Notes: a model not told the origin generated them from the sequence alone. DNA of 64,000 bases from Dendrobium chrysotoxum (GCA_019925795.1 CM034311.1:5442126-5506125); one strand, 5' to 3'; shown: positions 33,700 to 44,905, counted from the first letter of the stretch. Numbers and translations are program-made.

Positions 33700-35485
33700 T
33701 GTTAAACCTCATGAGCCTAGTGCACATACTAGTGCACATACTAAGATTTTGATGATCATAAATATTATTGATTATGCTAATGCAAATTATAGATATGTGT
33801 GTAAGCTATTCATTTTAAACTAATATTTCAGGTAAATGAATTGAAAAAAAAGTGCAAATATAAGGCTATAAAGGTTAAAAAGAACTCAAAGAAAGTAAAT
33901 GTGCCAAATTGTAGTTTTTTTTATTTTTTGAATGTTTCTTTTTGTACAGTATTAAATTTGGCTAAACAATCAAGTGCGCACACACTAGAGTGCAAAAACG
34001 TTAAATACATAAAATGTGAAAGTTGATTAAGAAAGTTGATTTCTGATCAAATTGTTTTGTACAATCAATGTTGTACTATACGATATTACTATAATAATTT
34101 TTGAAAATTTGAAATCCAAATAATATTAATTAACAAAAATTTAAAATTGAAATAATAAATTATACTATATGATTCACATCATCCTATAAGATCATCTATT
34201 TGAAATTAAAATGGTCAGTTTCTATGTTTTAAAAAATAGGTAAATTTAAAATTTGAATAGTTCATATTATACGAACTTGATTTGTACCAGACTAAATTTA
34301 AACTATTTATTAAATATTTTTTTCCTACTTTAGGACATGAAATCAAGGAGTCGAATCAGACTATATTTTGTACTGTACGATTTATATCATATAAGTCGAA
34401 TAAATAGAGTGTTTTTTTGGACGATCCTTGTTCGGACATAATTATTCAATGCTCTTAGTCAAAGACTTGAACTGATCATACTGTAAGTTATATAACATAT
34501 AGGCCGATCAAACATAGAAGGCTTCAGGTTGGTTATACTAATCATACTGTACAATCTCTTGACTATACTGTATAATTAGGCTGACAATTTTTATAAACAA
34601 CCTATTTAGGGTTTCTTCTAAAACCTAAGTATTCATATCAAAACTTAAGAGATTGACATAATTTTTTCAAAGAGTTTTACAACTTGGCTTGAGTGCTTAT
34701 GAAAGCTTTTGGAGAGAAGCTTTCAAGAGTAAGGAGAGAGACTGTAGAGGTTTTAAGAGATCTTTTAAAAGGGACCAAAAGTTTGAGTGAGAGATTCACC
34801 GAAGGTTGCTTAGTCCAATCTTTTTCTTCTTTCCTTGGCTCGTTGTAAAAATTCTTGTGTGAAGAAGACCAATGAGTTTTGGTGAGAAGACTCAGATTTA
34901 GTCAAGCTAGGGGTAAGTTGCCTTTTGAGGAGAAAGATGTTGTAGGGTTTCTCCGTCATCTATGAAGGAGAGTGGCTTCTTTGCTTTGCTGGGGGCAAAA
35001 GGAAAGATGTTTCTCCACATTGAAAGAAGCAGCAGGTGAGAGTTAGTGGAATTCCTGGATTGAGGGCTCAGGGAGTGGATGTAAGTCAAAAGTGATTGAA
35101 CTATTATAAATCGATTTGCATTTCTTTTTTACTTTCATGCATTTATTGCATATTTTATTTTTTGTTTGTGATAGTTGAATGACTTGTAAAAAATGGTCAC
35201 TATTGAAAGCAATCACCTTTTAATTCACTTGATAAAATAATTCAAAAACATAAAAAATATTTTCAGAATAGTCTTTGTTTGCAAGAGAATTTATTTTTTT
35301 CTTGAAATTTCAAAAGGTTTTTCAATAGTTATAATTGTTATGTTAACTTTAGTTTGTTTTAAAATAAAATAATAATTTTTATTGATTTTTTATTTTTCAA
35401 AGCTTCAGCAAAAAAGTTTAAAATTTTTAATATACACCAATTCACCTCCTTTTGGGTGCGCCATATGCTTTTGATTATCATTAAA
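33700..35485 (+). repeat. 3' LTR of the second copia element
   Basis: It starts TGTTAAACCTCATGAGCC with AAGATTTTGATGATCATAAA and ends soon after CAATTCACCTCCTTTTGGG, probably at GATTATCA near 35480; the exact end is uncertain because the 5' LTR is not present. It contains a degenerate paired palindrome array at 34051-34576. Confidence 0.8.
34051..34576. promoter_or_regulatory. Degenerate paired palindrome array in the second copia LTR
   Basis: Fifteen-base copies start at 34051/34070, 34159/34178, about 34260/34280, 34367/34386, 34475/34494 and 34541/34562. Best preserved: TTTGTACTGTACGAT (34367) and ATCATACTGTACAAT (34541). Spacing within pairs is 19 bp in four, about 20 in one and 21 in the last; pairs recur every 101-108 bp except the last. 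Confidence 0.65.
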
Positions 35486-36310
35486 TCACTTTTAGCTTAT
35501 GCTTAATATTCTATACATATTAAGTATGATTATCTGCATACACTAAATATATAGATATATAGTTATAATAGAATACACATATGAAGTTCCAAATAAAATA
35601 AATGAATTTATCATGTTATCTCCATTAGTGCAACTTAAGATCGACCACTCGAAGAAAAAATAGGAGTCCTCAAAATTGGGCAAAGGATATAGTCCAAAGG
35701 TTTATCTGACGTGATGCTATAAGTCTTAATCGAGTTACTTATTAAGCCAACTGCTCATCAAATTTATAACATTTTTTTTGCTTGGACCAATCGTAAGTCT
35801 TGAACTAATATAACTAAATGGTTGTGCAGCGAAGCAAAGCTTGTCATTTTAATATTAATTGATTTCTTTTATAGCCAAATTTATTGTGTTTTGTCTGTTG
35901 TGGTCACTCTATCGCATCAACCTTATAGCTTGATTTGTTCAAGCTATTGGATTACACCATATTGTACTTATCCTATTCTAATCTTATTCAAATCATATTT
36001 GAGCATTGTTTGAACCTAATTCGAACTATGTAAGAGCTTTTTTAAACTTAGTTCAAATCTTATTTGAACTATGCTCGATCATTGTTCGATCCATGTTCAA
36101 CTCTGTTGTTCGAACGAGGGTTTCATTAAGGCTTAAGCAGTGTTTGAACAAGCTCTAAATTTTTATCGAATATGATACCAATTTATTAGAACTTTTTTCG
36201 ATGCTAATTTTCGCTTTTTTGAATCAATATTAGTCAGGACCAACTTAAATAATTATTTTGTGCTAAAAATGAGGATAATTTAGTTCATAATGAACTTTAT
36301 TTTTCTAATT
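35486..36310. other. Region upstream of the glucanase exon, no gene seen
   Basis: AT-rich. A stretch at about 36000-36135 repeats GTTCGAA/TTTGAAC words several times, like the decayed ends of some plant DNA transposons, but no ends could be set. Confidence 0.5.
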
Positions 36311-36317
36311 ATGATAA

Positions 36318-36325
36318 TATATAAA
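36318..36325 (+). promoter_or_regulatory. Possible TATA box of the glucanase gene
   Basis: TATATAAA lies 143-150 bp before the ATG at 36468. The position fits a core promoter with a leader of about 110 bp, but the region is AT-rich and chance is possible. Confidence 0.4.
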
Positions 36326-36467
36326 CTTATAAAAATAATCCTGTATATTAAAATGCGAAAATTTAGAAAATGTTGAGTGTCGGCCCGTTGGTCTGCGGCT
36401 CTTCGCTGAGAGCTAGCAACTGGCTAGCTCGGTGCTCTCTTCTGATCGAAACATCGGAAAATAGAGA

Positions 36468-36835
36468 ATGTGGTCCGTTCACAGGCAGGTGATCGTCCTC
36501 TTCCTGCTCCTCGCACCAGTGCTTACGCCGGCGGGGAACTGGCGGGCGACGGCGGTTGGTGTGAACTGGGGGACTTCCTCTTCGCATCCTCTCCCGTCGG
36601 CGAAGGTTGTCTCTGGTCTCCTCCAGTCGAACAATATCACCAACGTGAAGCTTTTTGACGCCGATCCCTCCGTTCTTGAGAGCCTCTCCGGCTCTCGGAT
36701 CAATGTGGTGGTCGGAATTCCAAACAATATGCTCTCGGCTCTCAACTCCTCAAAGAAGGCGGCGGCGAGTTGGGTCCATGATAACATCACGCGTTACTTT
36801 CCTAATGGCGGACTCGAAGGCGGAGTTCGAATCGA
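36468..36835 (+). CDS. Exon 1 of a GH17 glucan endo-1,3-beta-glucosidase, rest of gene not found
   Basis: Glucanases of this family cut beta-1,3-glucan (callose) in cell walls. Residues 1-23 form a signal peptide with a leucine/valine core. VGVNWGT at 30-36 is the standard start of the mature GH17 barrel; KLFDADPSVLESLSGS (61 on), VVVGIPNNM and DNITRYF follow as in the family. N-glycosylation sites NIT occur twice. Four residues, LEGG, are added by a short duplication after YFPNGG. The coding phase ends at 36835 before GTAAGC, a good splice donor (phase 2), where the next exon would encode YVAVGNEP-like sequence holding the acid catalyst Glu. No such exon was seen downstream in the window; transposons fill the space. 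It is either a gene with a very long intron or a stranded exon. Base composition is much more GC-rich than its surroundings. Confidence 0.8.
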
Positions 36836-37220
36836 GTAAGCTTCTCTTGTACCGATTTCTTTTCTGAGCGGTCAGTTATTTCATTTGAAATGAATGGTTT
36901 GGGTAAAGTTTTGTGTGTATTTTTTTTCTGTTTTTTAACAATTTTTTGGGGACAAAATGCTAATTTATTTTGGTAGAGTTGGGCTAGAATATTCCTAATT
37001 CATGCGTTCTTTTTTTGTTATTTTAATACTCAATGGGACGTATAGGTTTGGCTACTTGTACTTTGGTGCTGTATAGAGCTTATCATACTTTATTTGCTTT
37101 AAAAAAGTCTTTTTGGGCTCTTTGTATTTCTTATGTTCTTATTATTTGTGCTGAGACTCTGATTGATGTAAACTGGGCGTTAATCTATTGACCTATCGGT
37201 TGCAAGATAGAGTCACAATG
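36836..37220 (+). other. Start of the glucanase intron
   Basis: It opens with GTAAGC and is T-rich, as plant introns are. It is followed directly by the non-autonomous LTR element. No acceptor with a matching exon was found. Confidence 0.5.
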
Positions 37221-38149
37221 TGATGCATGCGGGGGGGGGGGGGGGGGGGGGGGGGGGGTTCAAAACATCATGTGAATTCTTTGGGCTGCTGGTTGCTCTC
37301 AATTTGGGCTTGGCTGCTTAGTTTTGGGCTGTGTTCTTCTTTGGGCTGCTGGTTGCTCTCAATTTGGGCTTGGCTGCTTAGTATAATTACTTGAGCTACT
37401 GTTTTAGTTCATTTATTTGAAAAGTAATGTGGAGTGGACTTGACCTTTCCCCTTCTCTGTGATCCTTCGGTTTCCTCTTGGCTCCTGCACCCGTGGATGC
37501 TTTTTCCTGTTCCCGTGGCTGCCTCTTCCTCTCCCCCATGTGGTCCCCTAGCTGCTGTCCTGATTCCCTATGCTGCCCCTTCGGTTCCTCCCCTTGCTGC
37601 CTGTCCCGTGGCTGCTTTATCCGGTTTCTGTGTGACTGTTGGGGTGTTGTTTCTGGACTGATTTTTGGTTGCTGTTTTTGGATGCCTGCTAGCCTTCCAT
37701 TTCCTTATCCTGATTAGTTTTTTTAGGCTGTTTGGCTGCCCCCTTTTCTATTATAAATATGTGATGTTTTGTAATATATTAATGAGATTATGATGTAATT
37801 TTTGGAAGCTAAAAAGCTGAGGGTTTTTGTTGGAAAAGCTTGCGAGCTTGTTCCATTCTCCTTCTCCTCTTCTAGGAAAGCTTGCGAGCTTCTCCTCTCT
37901 TCGTCTCGGCTTCTAATGTCTTTCTTCTCTCCGCCAATTCGACGCCACTTATATCTTTCTTCTCAAATGAATGAAAAAGCTTCTTTAGTTTTTTTTATGC
38001 GTGGTTTAAGTTGTTATTCTCTATATTTTAGTTCTCTAAGTATTTTTTTTGTGTTCTTCTACATGTTTTGGAGAGTTTATCTTTTTTATTAGGAGTCTTT
38101 CTGTATACTTGCAAAAATTTGGATCCTTCCTAATTTTTTGCTTGCATCA
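37221..38149 (+). repeat. 5' LTR of the non-autonomous element (929 bp)
   Basis: TG...CA ends. A run of 28 G occupies 37231-37258, starting 10 bp inside the LTR. A segment of about 60 bp containing GGGCTGCTGGTTGCTCTCAA is present twice in tandem (about 37276-37395), but once in the other LTR. Confidence 0.9.
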
Positions 38150-38151
38150 AG

Positions 38152-38163
38152 TTGGTATCAGAG
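38152..38163 (+). other. Primer-binding site (initiator Met tRNA)
   Basis: TTGGTATCAGAG, two bases after the LTR end. Confidence 0.85.
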
Positions 38164-38286
38164 TAAGTTAACATATCCTAGGTTGTCTTACGAGTCAAGT
38201 GAGTCTAAGTTTGTGTTGTTTTTATTTATATATATATAAAAATGAAAAATTAAAAAGAAGTCGAATCTGTGATTGGAGAAAATTAG

Positions 38287-38523
38287 CCAACAAATTTTGA
38301 TGAAAGAATTCCACCAAGCAAAAGGGTACCAACTCAAGGAAGTTCTACAGATCCTATACAAAATGAGCTATACAAGATTCAGGAAAAAATGACATTGTGC
38401 GATGAAAAATATGAGAAGAAGAAGCATCTGCTTCAAACTCAGTTTATGCAAGAAAAAGAAATTATTTTGAAGAGGTATGCGGCTCGAATTCAAGAATTGG
38501 ATATGGCACCGTCATCTCGTTAA
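38287..38523 (+). CDS. Short coiled-coil ORF inside the non-autonomous element
   Basis: A 78-codon open stretch after an in-frame TAG at 38284 encodes a charged protein with NELYKIQEKM and a Lys/Glu-rich helix ending RIQELDMAPSSR. Possible internal starts are the Met codons in this helix. It looks like a leftover gag fragment; it could be a remnant that keeps packaging function or just not yet decayed. No family is recognised with certainty. Confidence 0.4.
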   Translation, partial: PTNFDERIPPSKRVPTQGSSTDPIQNELYKIQEKMTLCDEKYEKKKHLLQTQFMQEKEIILKRYAARIQELDMAPSSR

Positions 38524-38578
38524 GAATGTTCAAATCCAATCTCATCAGGAGATGAGATCTTTCAAGTGGGGGAGAATT

Positions 38579-39199
38579 GATGCATGCAGAGGGGGGGGGG
38601 GGGGGGGGTTCAAAACATCCTATGAATTCTTTGGACTTTGGGCTGCTGGTTGCTCTCGGTTTGGGCTTGGCTGCTTGGTTTTGGGCTATGTTCTTTGGGA
38701 GCTACTTGGTTCTAGCTCATAACTACTTGAGCTGCTGTTTTATAGTTCATTTATTTGAAAAGTAATGTGGAGTGGACTTGGCCTTACCCCTTCTCTATGA
38801 CCCTTCGGTTTCCTCCTGGCTCCTGTACCCGTGGGTGCTTTTTCTTGTTCTGTGGCTGCCTCTTCCTCTCCCCCATGTGGTCCCTTGGCTGCTGTCCTGG
38901 TTCCCTGTGCTGCCCCTTCGGTTCCTCCCCTTGCTACCTATCCCGTGGCTGCTTTATTCAGTTTCTGTGTGACTGTTGGGGTGCTGTTTCTGGACTGATT
39001 TTTGGTTGCTGTTTCTGGACGCCTGTTGGCCTTCCATTTCCTTATCCTGATTGGTTTTTTTTTTAGGCTGTTTGGGCTGCCTCCTTTTCTATTATAAATA
39101 TGTGATGTTTTGTAATAGATTAATGAGATTATGATGTAATTTTTGGAAGCTAAAAACCTGAGGGTTTTTGTTGGAAAAGCTTGCGAGCTTGTTCCATTC
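38579..39199 (+). repeat. 3' LTR of the non-autonomous element, truncated
   Basis: It matches the first two thirds of the 5' LTR, including the poly-G run (18 G at 38591-38608), and stops at GTTCCATTCT. Right after is ATTCTAGAAT twice within 25 bp, a small palindromic repeat at the breakpoint. Confidence 0.9.
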
Positions 39200-41615
39200 T
39201 AGAATTGGATTCTAGAATGAGATTGGACTTGTTTGGAGAGAGGATTTTGGTTGATGCTGGCTACTTGTGATTTTTTGTTTGGGGGTGATTAAGGGTCTGA
39301 CTTCGCCTTGGAATATCTTCGAGGAGCATCATTTGAGCTATCGCCCTGAGATATTAGAGAGTTACATGTTCTCGAAAGGTTTTAGGAAGAAGTATTTGAG
39401 TCCAAGATACTCTTTATAAGACTTAAAATATAGGTGAATTGCCTTAAAAATAGAAATGAGAGATTTGAAAAGTTATAAAAAAAAAAGGATCCAAATAAGC
39501 AAATGGCCAAAAGAGAGGCAAGATCTCATGCTTGGAGTTTCCAAGGAACAATCAAGGTTTGCATTGCAAGCTTGGCTGTAGAGAAATCACTATTGTCAGA
39601 GTATTCAAACATCCCTGTTGTTAGATGAGTGGAATCACTTGAATAATATGCTAATCAGTTCCTTCTAGAAGAGCACTTGAGATGCATACCACAAGATGAA
39701 TATTATTGTCAGGTATGACTATCGAGCATTAGTCGACAAGGTACGATTGTTGCTCAGTATATAAGTCCAATACTAGTGATTGAATATCAGGAGACTATTG
39801 TTGAATGAATACTTGTGAGTGAGTATTAATGATTGAGTATTAACTTGCCTTGGTCAGTTACCCCTTATTGGGTTCTTGGTCTCTTATGGTAGTTGACTCT
39901 TTTTTGGATGGTTCCTTACGAACAACTTGATATAATGAGCTGGCTAGTTTAATAGAGTATCCGTAAGCGATTAGGCCAAATTATCAATAGTTCTGCCCAA
40001 CTCACTAAGTTGACTTGATCAATCTAGCCTAAGATAATTATGGGTGTGCATCTATACTCTGATTCCCTAGTGTTGGAAAGTCAATGACAAGACAAATGAA
40101 TGAAATAAAAATATCACATATTCGACTGTTGTACACTAAAAAATAGATTGAGGAAACAACAAATCTGGGTCATGCATTCAAGGCTTCAATGTTTGAAATT
40201 GTGACATTTTATGTGCCTTTTTTGAAGCAAGGAGTTGAAATATCAGTGGCTCTCCTTCATTAAAATCTTTTCTTTTTCTTTCTTCAAACCTTGTTATTGT
40301 ACCTTGTGCACATCTCCATCTTCTTCAAATGAAAGTCTTTCATGGACTCTCGACCAAGAATATGACTCACAACATATGCAAGTCGAGAAGCCTTCTTTAT
40401 CTAACAAACCTTCAGTAGTGGCTAATTCTTATGCGATGGATTCTGTGAGCTCTTTTGCTGTTACCTTTCTTCTAGTCATGTCTTTGTAGACATTGATCAT
40501 TATCTCTCCTACCTCCATAAAGCTGGATACCAAAAAAGAAAAAGAAAAAATCAAGAGTGGAGCTTGTTGAAATGATTCATGTTATTTCCTCTTAGTCTAT
40601 AGTTATAAATCCTATGAGCATGCTTTCTCTTTTGATTTTGTTCCCATTTTTCTTTATGTCTAGTCTCTATGGGCAATTCATTGTCAATAATTGCAAATTC
40701 TCCTTTTGTGAACTAAGAAGTAACAATGATATCATCATTTCTGCCTAACTTGTAGTTAGTTAGTCTTGTAGACTTAATTTTATAAATTTCCTCTTTTTTT
40801 GCATCTGATCCTCCTTTTGCTTACTTGAGTATGGCTGGACTCATTGAATTACATGTTGTAGAGTCAGTTCTTTCACTAATAATGATGATGACCAAGTAGT
40901 TGTGGTGACTAATAACTAGACCCAAGAAAATATCTCATATCAAGTCACCCTCATTGTTCCCTCAAAAGGTGCTGAGTTGGACAACAAAAATGTGCGTATG
41001 GATTTTTGTTATGATGAAAAACTCGACAACCCTTTGATGGAAGCTTGTTGTAGGATCTTCAGAAGTGATGGCACCTTGAAGTTTAGTGAAAACTTGCGGA
41101 GAATTTGGTGAAAGTTTTAAAGTCTTTAGACAACTTAAGGGTTGGTTTTATATGGAGTTAAGGGTATGTTTTGGCTAGATATGGTTTGCGGTGGATATGG
41201 TCAAATTGGTAAGAGGTGTGGTAAGGTTTATAAGAATTAGCGAAGGTGGGAGAGTAGTGGAAGGCTTGAGAGGTAGTGCTTTAGAGTTTTTGGGGAGGTA
41301 GACCCGAGAAGGATTTTTTTTTGGCTTTATGATGTGGACTTGGGCTAAGTATGGGGAAGGATGTTGGATGCTTGTGGAGGTTAGGGGTGATGTTGAGGAA
41401 TGTTTTATGGTTGAGTAGACGTGTTGGTGAAAATTTGAGGTTAGGATTTGGTGTTTTACCGAGAGCTAGGGAAAAGGCTTAAGGGATTTAAGACCAAAGG
41501 GAGAGGTGTCGGTGAAATTTCAGCTTTGCAATTTGTGTTGATCATGATAATGCTCATCCATCTTGATACCATGCTTAGCATTGAGATCTAGTCATAGACC
41601 TATGAACATGTGATG
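39200..41615. other. Unassigned DNA, no gene seen
   Basis: About 2.4 kb of mixed composition. An 84-codon ORF at 40235-40489 is not recognised and lacks support. The part at 41100-41500 is purine-rich with GTGGAGG/GGTTTAG-like words. If the glucanase gene is intact this lies in its intron. Confidence 0.5.
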
Positions 41616-41810
41616 TTATTGCATCAACTTTATTGAACTGCAAAGAATTTTGCTTTGTAGAGTTAAGTCCTCATAATCTTCTACCAGGTTTGGAGTAACT
41701 TTTTCTAGATATGCTTTGATCATCCAAGTGTCCTTAGGCGTAGGTTGGTTCTTCCATCTAACAAAGAACATGTAAGGGGTATCTATTGGTATTTTAATCT
41801 TATATGAAAT
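41616..41810 (-). pseudogene. Ty3/gypsy chromovirus C-terminal chromodomain relic
   Basis: On the minus strand: YMFFVRWKNQPTPKDTWMIK, then LVEDYEDL and a stop at 41616-41618. The VRWK...P...DTW pattern is the gypsy chromodomain that ends chromovirus integrases. Only this tail is visible. Confidence 0.65.
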
Positions 41811-41945
41811 GATCCCCTAAATCTTTATAAAGTTTTGGGGTGTGGTAAATGTTGATTTATCTTTTATGTAGGTGTGTTAGCTCTCAAATCCTGAGTCTTT
41901 ATGATTCCTTGATAACTAATGTAACATCAATATTGAAAATATGAC

Positions 41946-42668
41946 AGCAGCAACAACAACAACAACATCAAGCCTTTATCCTACTATTTGGGGTTGGCTA
42001 CATGAATCCTTTTTCTCCATTGTGTCTTGTTAAGAGTCAAATTCTCATTTAGATCTAATAATGAAATGTCATTTCTAATATTTTCTAACCAAGTCTTTTT
42101 AGGTCCACCTCTACCTTTCTTAACATAGGCCAAATCTAATATATCTGCTCCCCTTATGTTTGAGTGGTACTTTTCTATCACCCAATAAGCCTGATGCATT
42201 CCTCCACTTCAACCATCCAGCTTGAATTCTATTAATAATATCCTCATGTATTTCACCATCACTCTGAACAATAGACCCAAGATATCTAAAACATGGACTC
42301 TTATTAATGACTTGATCGCACAAAGTCACAAACCCTCACTAGATCTATTACTACTAAAATTACACTCCATGTATTCGGTTTTAGATCTACTCAAACAAAA
42401 ATATTTAGACTCTAAGGTTGACCTCCATAATTCAAGTTCAACTCCCTCTTTAGTCTTATCAACAAGAAGAATATCGTCAGCAAAACACATAAACCAAGGA
42501 ACATCCTCTTGCAAATGTTTAGTAAGAACATCCCTGACTAAAGCAAAAAAGATGTGGGCTTAATGCTGATCCTTGATGTAGTCCAATTGAAATTGGAAAA
42601 TACTTGGTCAAACCACCTTGTGTTTGAACACATATAACAGCTCCAACATACATATCCCTAATGACTTG
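41946..42668 (-). mobile_element. RTE-type LINE copy B, 5'-truncated and internally deleted
   Basis: The minus strand encodes part of RT (FADDILLVDKT intact) and the C-terminal region, and ends with the RTE tail (GTTGTTG repeats at about 41946-41966). About 270 bp corresponding to 42862-43135 of copy A are deleted. Its 5' end abuts the 3' tail of copy A. Frameshifts split it into three short ORFs. Confidence 0.88.
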
Positions 42669-44391
42669 AATACAACAACAACATCAAGCCTTTATCCCAC
42701 AACGTGGGGTCGGCTACATGAATCCTTTTTCTCCATTGTGTCCTGTTAAAAGTCAAATTCTCGTTTAAATCTAATAAAGAAAGATCATTTCTAATATTTT
42801 CTAACCAAGTCTTTTTAGGTCTACCTCTACCATTCTTAACATAAGTCAAATCTAAGACCTCTACTTTCCTAACTGGGTCATCGGGAGGCCGCCGTTTTAT
42901 GTGACCAAACCATCTAAGGCGACTCTCTCTAATCTTATCTTCCACTGGAGCTACTCCAACCTTTTCACGAATATGCTCATTTCGTATCCTATCTCTAAGG
43001 ATAAAGCCACTCATCCACCTGAGCATCCTCATCTTTGCAACACTTAACTTAGAATTATGCTTCTCTTTTAATGGCCAACATTCGGCACCATAAAGCATTG
43101 CAGGTCTCACCACCATCTTATAGAATTTTCCCTTAAGTTTGAGGGGTACTTTTCTATCACACAATAAGCCCGATGCATTCCTCCATTTCAACCATCTAAC
43201 TTGGATTCTGCTGATAATATCCCCATCTATTTCACCATCACTCTGAACAATAGATCCAAGATATCTAAAACGTGTACTCTTATTAATGACTTGATCACCC
43301 AAAGTCACAATCCTCTCACTAGGTCTATTATTACTAAAATTATACTCCATATATTCTGTTTTAGATCTACTCAAGCGGAAACCTTTAGACTCTAAGGTTG
43401 ACCTCCACAATTCTATTTTACCTTCAACTCCCTCTCTAGTCTTATCAACAAGAAGAATATCATCAGCAAAAAGCATACACCAAGGTACATCCTCTTGCAA
43501 ATGTCTAGTGAGAACATCCATGACTAAAGCAAAAAGATATGGGCTTAAGGCTGATCCTTGATGTAATCCAACCGAAATAGGGAAATACTTGGTCAAACCA
43601 CCTTGTGTTTGAACACAAGTAATAGCTCCTGCATACATATCTTTAATGATTTGAATATAAGCGTTATTAACTCCTTTCTTTTCAAGAACTCTCCATAGCA
43701 CTTCTCTTAGAACTTTATCATATGCTTTTTCTAAATCAATAAATATCATATGTAAATCCTCCTTATTCTCTCTATATTTCTCCATCAAACCTCTTAATAA
43801 ATGTATGGCTTCCATAGTAGACCTATCCGGCATGAATCCAAATTAACTTTGAGAAATATTAGTATCACGCTGCAACCTATGCTCCATAACTCGTTCCCAT
43901 AGTTTTAAAGTATGACACATTAACTTAATTCCTCTATAATTCACACAATCTTGTGCATCACCTTTATTCTTAAAAATAGGGATTAACACGATCATTCTCC
44001 ACTCATCTGGCATCTTTTTAGTCTTCAAAACAGTATTAAAAAATTTAGTAAGCCAAGAAATTCCTTCTTCTCCTAAGCATTTCCACACCTCTATTAGAAT
44101 ATCATCAGGTCCAACAGCTTTTCCACCCTTCATTTTCTTTAAAGCCTCTCTAACTTTAGTTTTACTAATACGCTGATAAAAACATAAATCTTTATTTTTA
44201 TTTAGGGTGCTAAGGTCGCTATAGTAAATTTTATTTTCACATTCTTCATTAAAAAATTTAGCAAAATATCTCATCCACCTTTCTTGAATATCATTTTCTA
44301 AAAAAAGTACTTTTTGATCTTCATCCTTAATACACTTCACTTGAACTAAATCCTTACTACTCCTATCTCTTTGTTTGGCTAACTTATACAT
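42669..44391 (-). pseudogene. RTE reverse transcriptase and C-terminal region
   Basis: Reverse transcriptase of an RTE LINE. From the minus strand: KMKGGKAVGPDDILIEVWK, MPDEWRMIVLIPIFKNKGDA, then a stop at about 43843, then RSTMEAIHLLRGLMEKYRE, FIDLEKAYDKV, HQGSALSPYLF and the active site FADDILLVDKT. The C-terminal part includes LRWFGHIKRRPPDDPVRKVE and GRGRPKKTWLENIRNDL. Apart from one nonsense codon, frame 44391 to 42669 is open. The FADD aspartates are kept. Confidence 0.92.
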
Positions 44392-44905
44392 ATATCTTTC
44401 TCCCTCCTTAGTATCTAATATATTATATAAATCACTAAAAGCTAAACTCTTTGCATCGCATATTACTTTCTTAGATTCCTTACGTGCCTCTTTATATATT
44501 TTCCAATTCTCAGAATTTTTACTAAACCTCTCTAACTTCAGATTTAGTAATACGTTGATAAGAATAAAAATTTCTATTTTAGAGTGCTAAGGTCCTAAAG
44601 TCAATCGTATTTTTACAATCTTCATTGAAAAGCTTAGCAAAATATCTCATCCATCTTTGTTGAATATCCTTTTCTAAAAAAAGTACTTTTTGATCTTTAT
44701 CTTTAATTCACTTCACTTGAACTAAATCCTTACTACTATCTCTTTGTTTGGCTAGCTTATACATATATCTTTTGCCCTCTTTAGTATCTAATCTATTATA
44801 TAAATCATTAAAAGCTAAAGTCTTTGTATTACAGATTACTTTTTTAGACTCTTTGCGGGCATATTTATATCTTTCCCAATTTCCAGAGTTTTTATATCTA
44901 AACCA
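44144..44905 (-). repeat. Direct duplication (383 bp) inside the RTE element
   Basis: 44144-44526 and 44527-44905 are diverged copies of the same RTE segment (for example CTAAAAAAAGTACTTTTTGA at about 44297 and 44674). The junction is at CCTCTCTAACTT, present at both 44144 and 44527. The two halves differ by many substitutions, so the duplication is old or joins two RTE copies. Confidence 0.85.

Larger units (their letters stand above)
31386..35485 (+). mobile_element. Second SIRE-like copia element, 3' part
   Basis: Order: pol C-terminus, long spacer with palindromes, extra 3' ORF relic, purine tract, 3' LTR. The LTR keeps a stretch (about 34905-35095) collinear with 8265-8400 of the first element (CTTCTTTGCTTTGCTGGGGG versus CTTCTCCGCCTTGCTGTGGG). 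It is an older relative of the element at 1-8643. Confidence 0.85.
37221..39199 (+). mobile_element. Non-autonomous LTR retrotransposon with poly-G tracts
   Basis: Two LTRs enclose only 429 bp. The first LTR starts TGATGCATGC and ends GCTTGCATCA (inverted ends TGATGCA/TGCATCA). A primer site TTGGTATCAGAG follows, and a purine tract AGTGGGGGAGAA precedes the second LTR. The second LTR is truncated at 39199. With no protease, integrase or RT it must rely on enzymes from other elements. Long + ORFs over both LTRs are not genes. Confidence 0.9.

Noticed and set aside
36470..36867. Overlapping ORFs in other frames and on the other strand at the glucanase exon
   Set aside because: The frame from 36468 matches GH17; others are shadows of GC-rich coding DNA.
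37434..38972. Several Cys/Pro-rich plus-strand ORFs
   Set aside because: They lie within the two LTRs of the non-autonomous element, in overlapping frames, and follow its GC/CT-rich composition.
39200..41600. Missing exon 2 of the glucanase
   Set aside because: I looked for a GNEP-type reading after an AG acceptor and found none.
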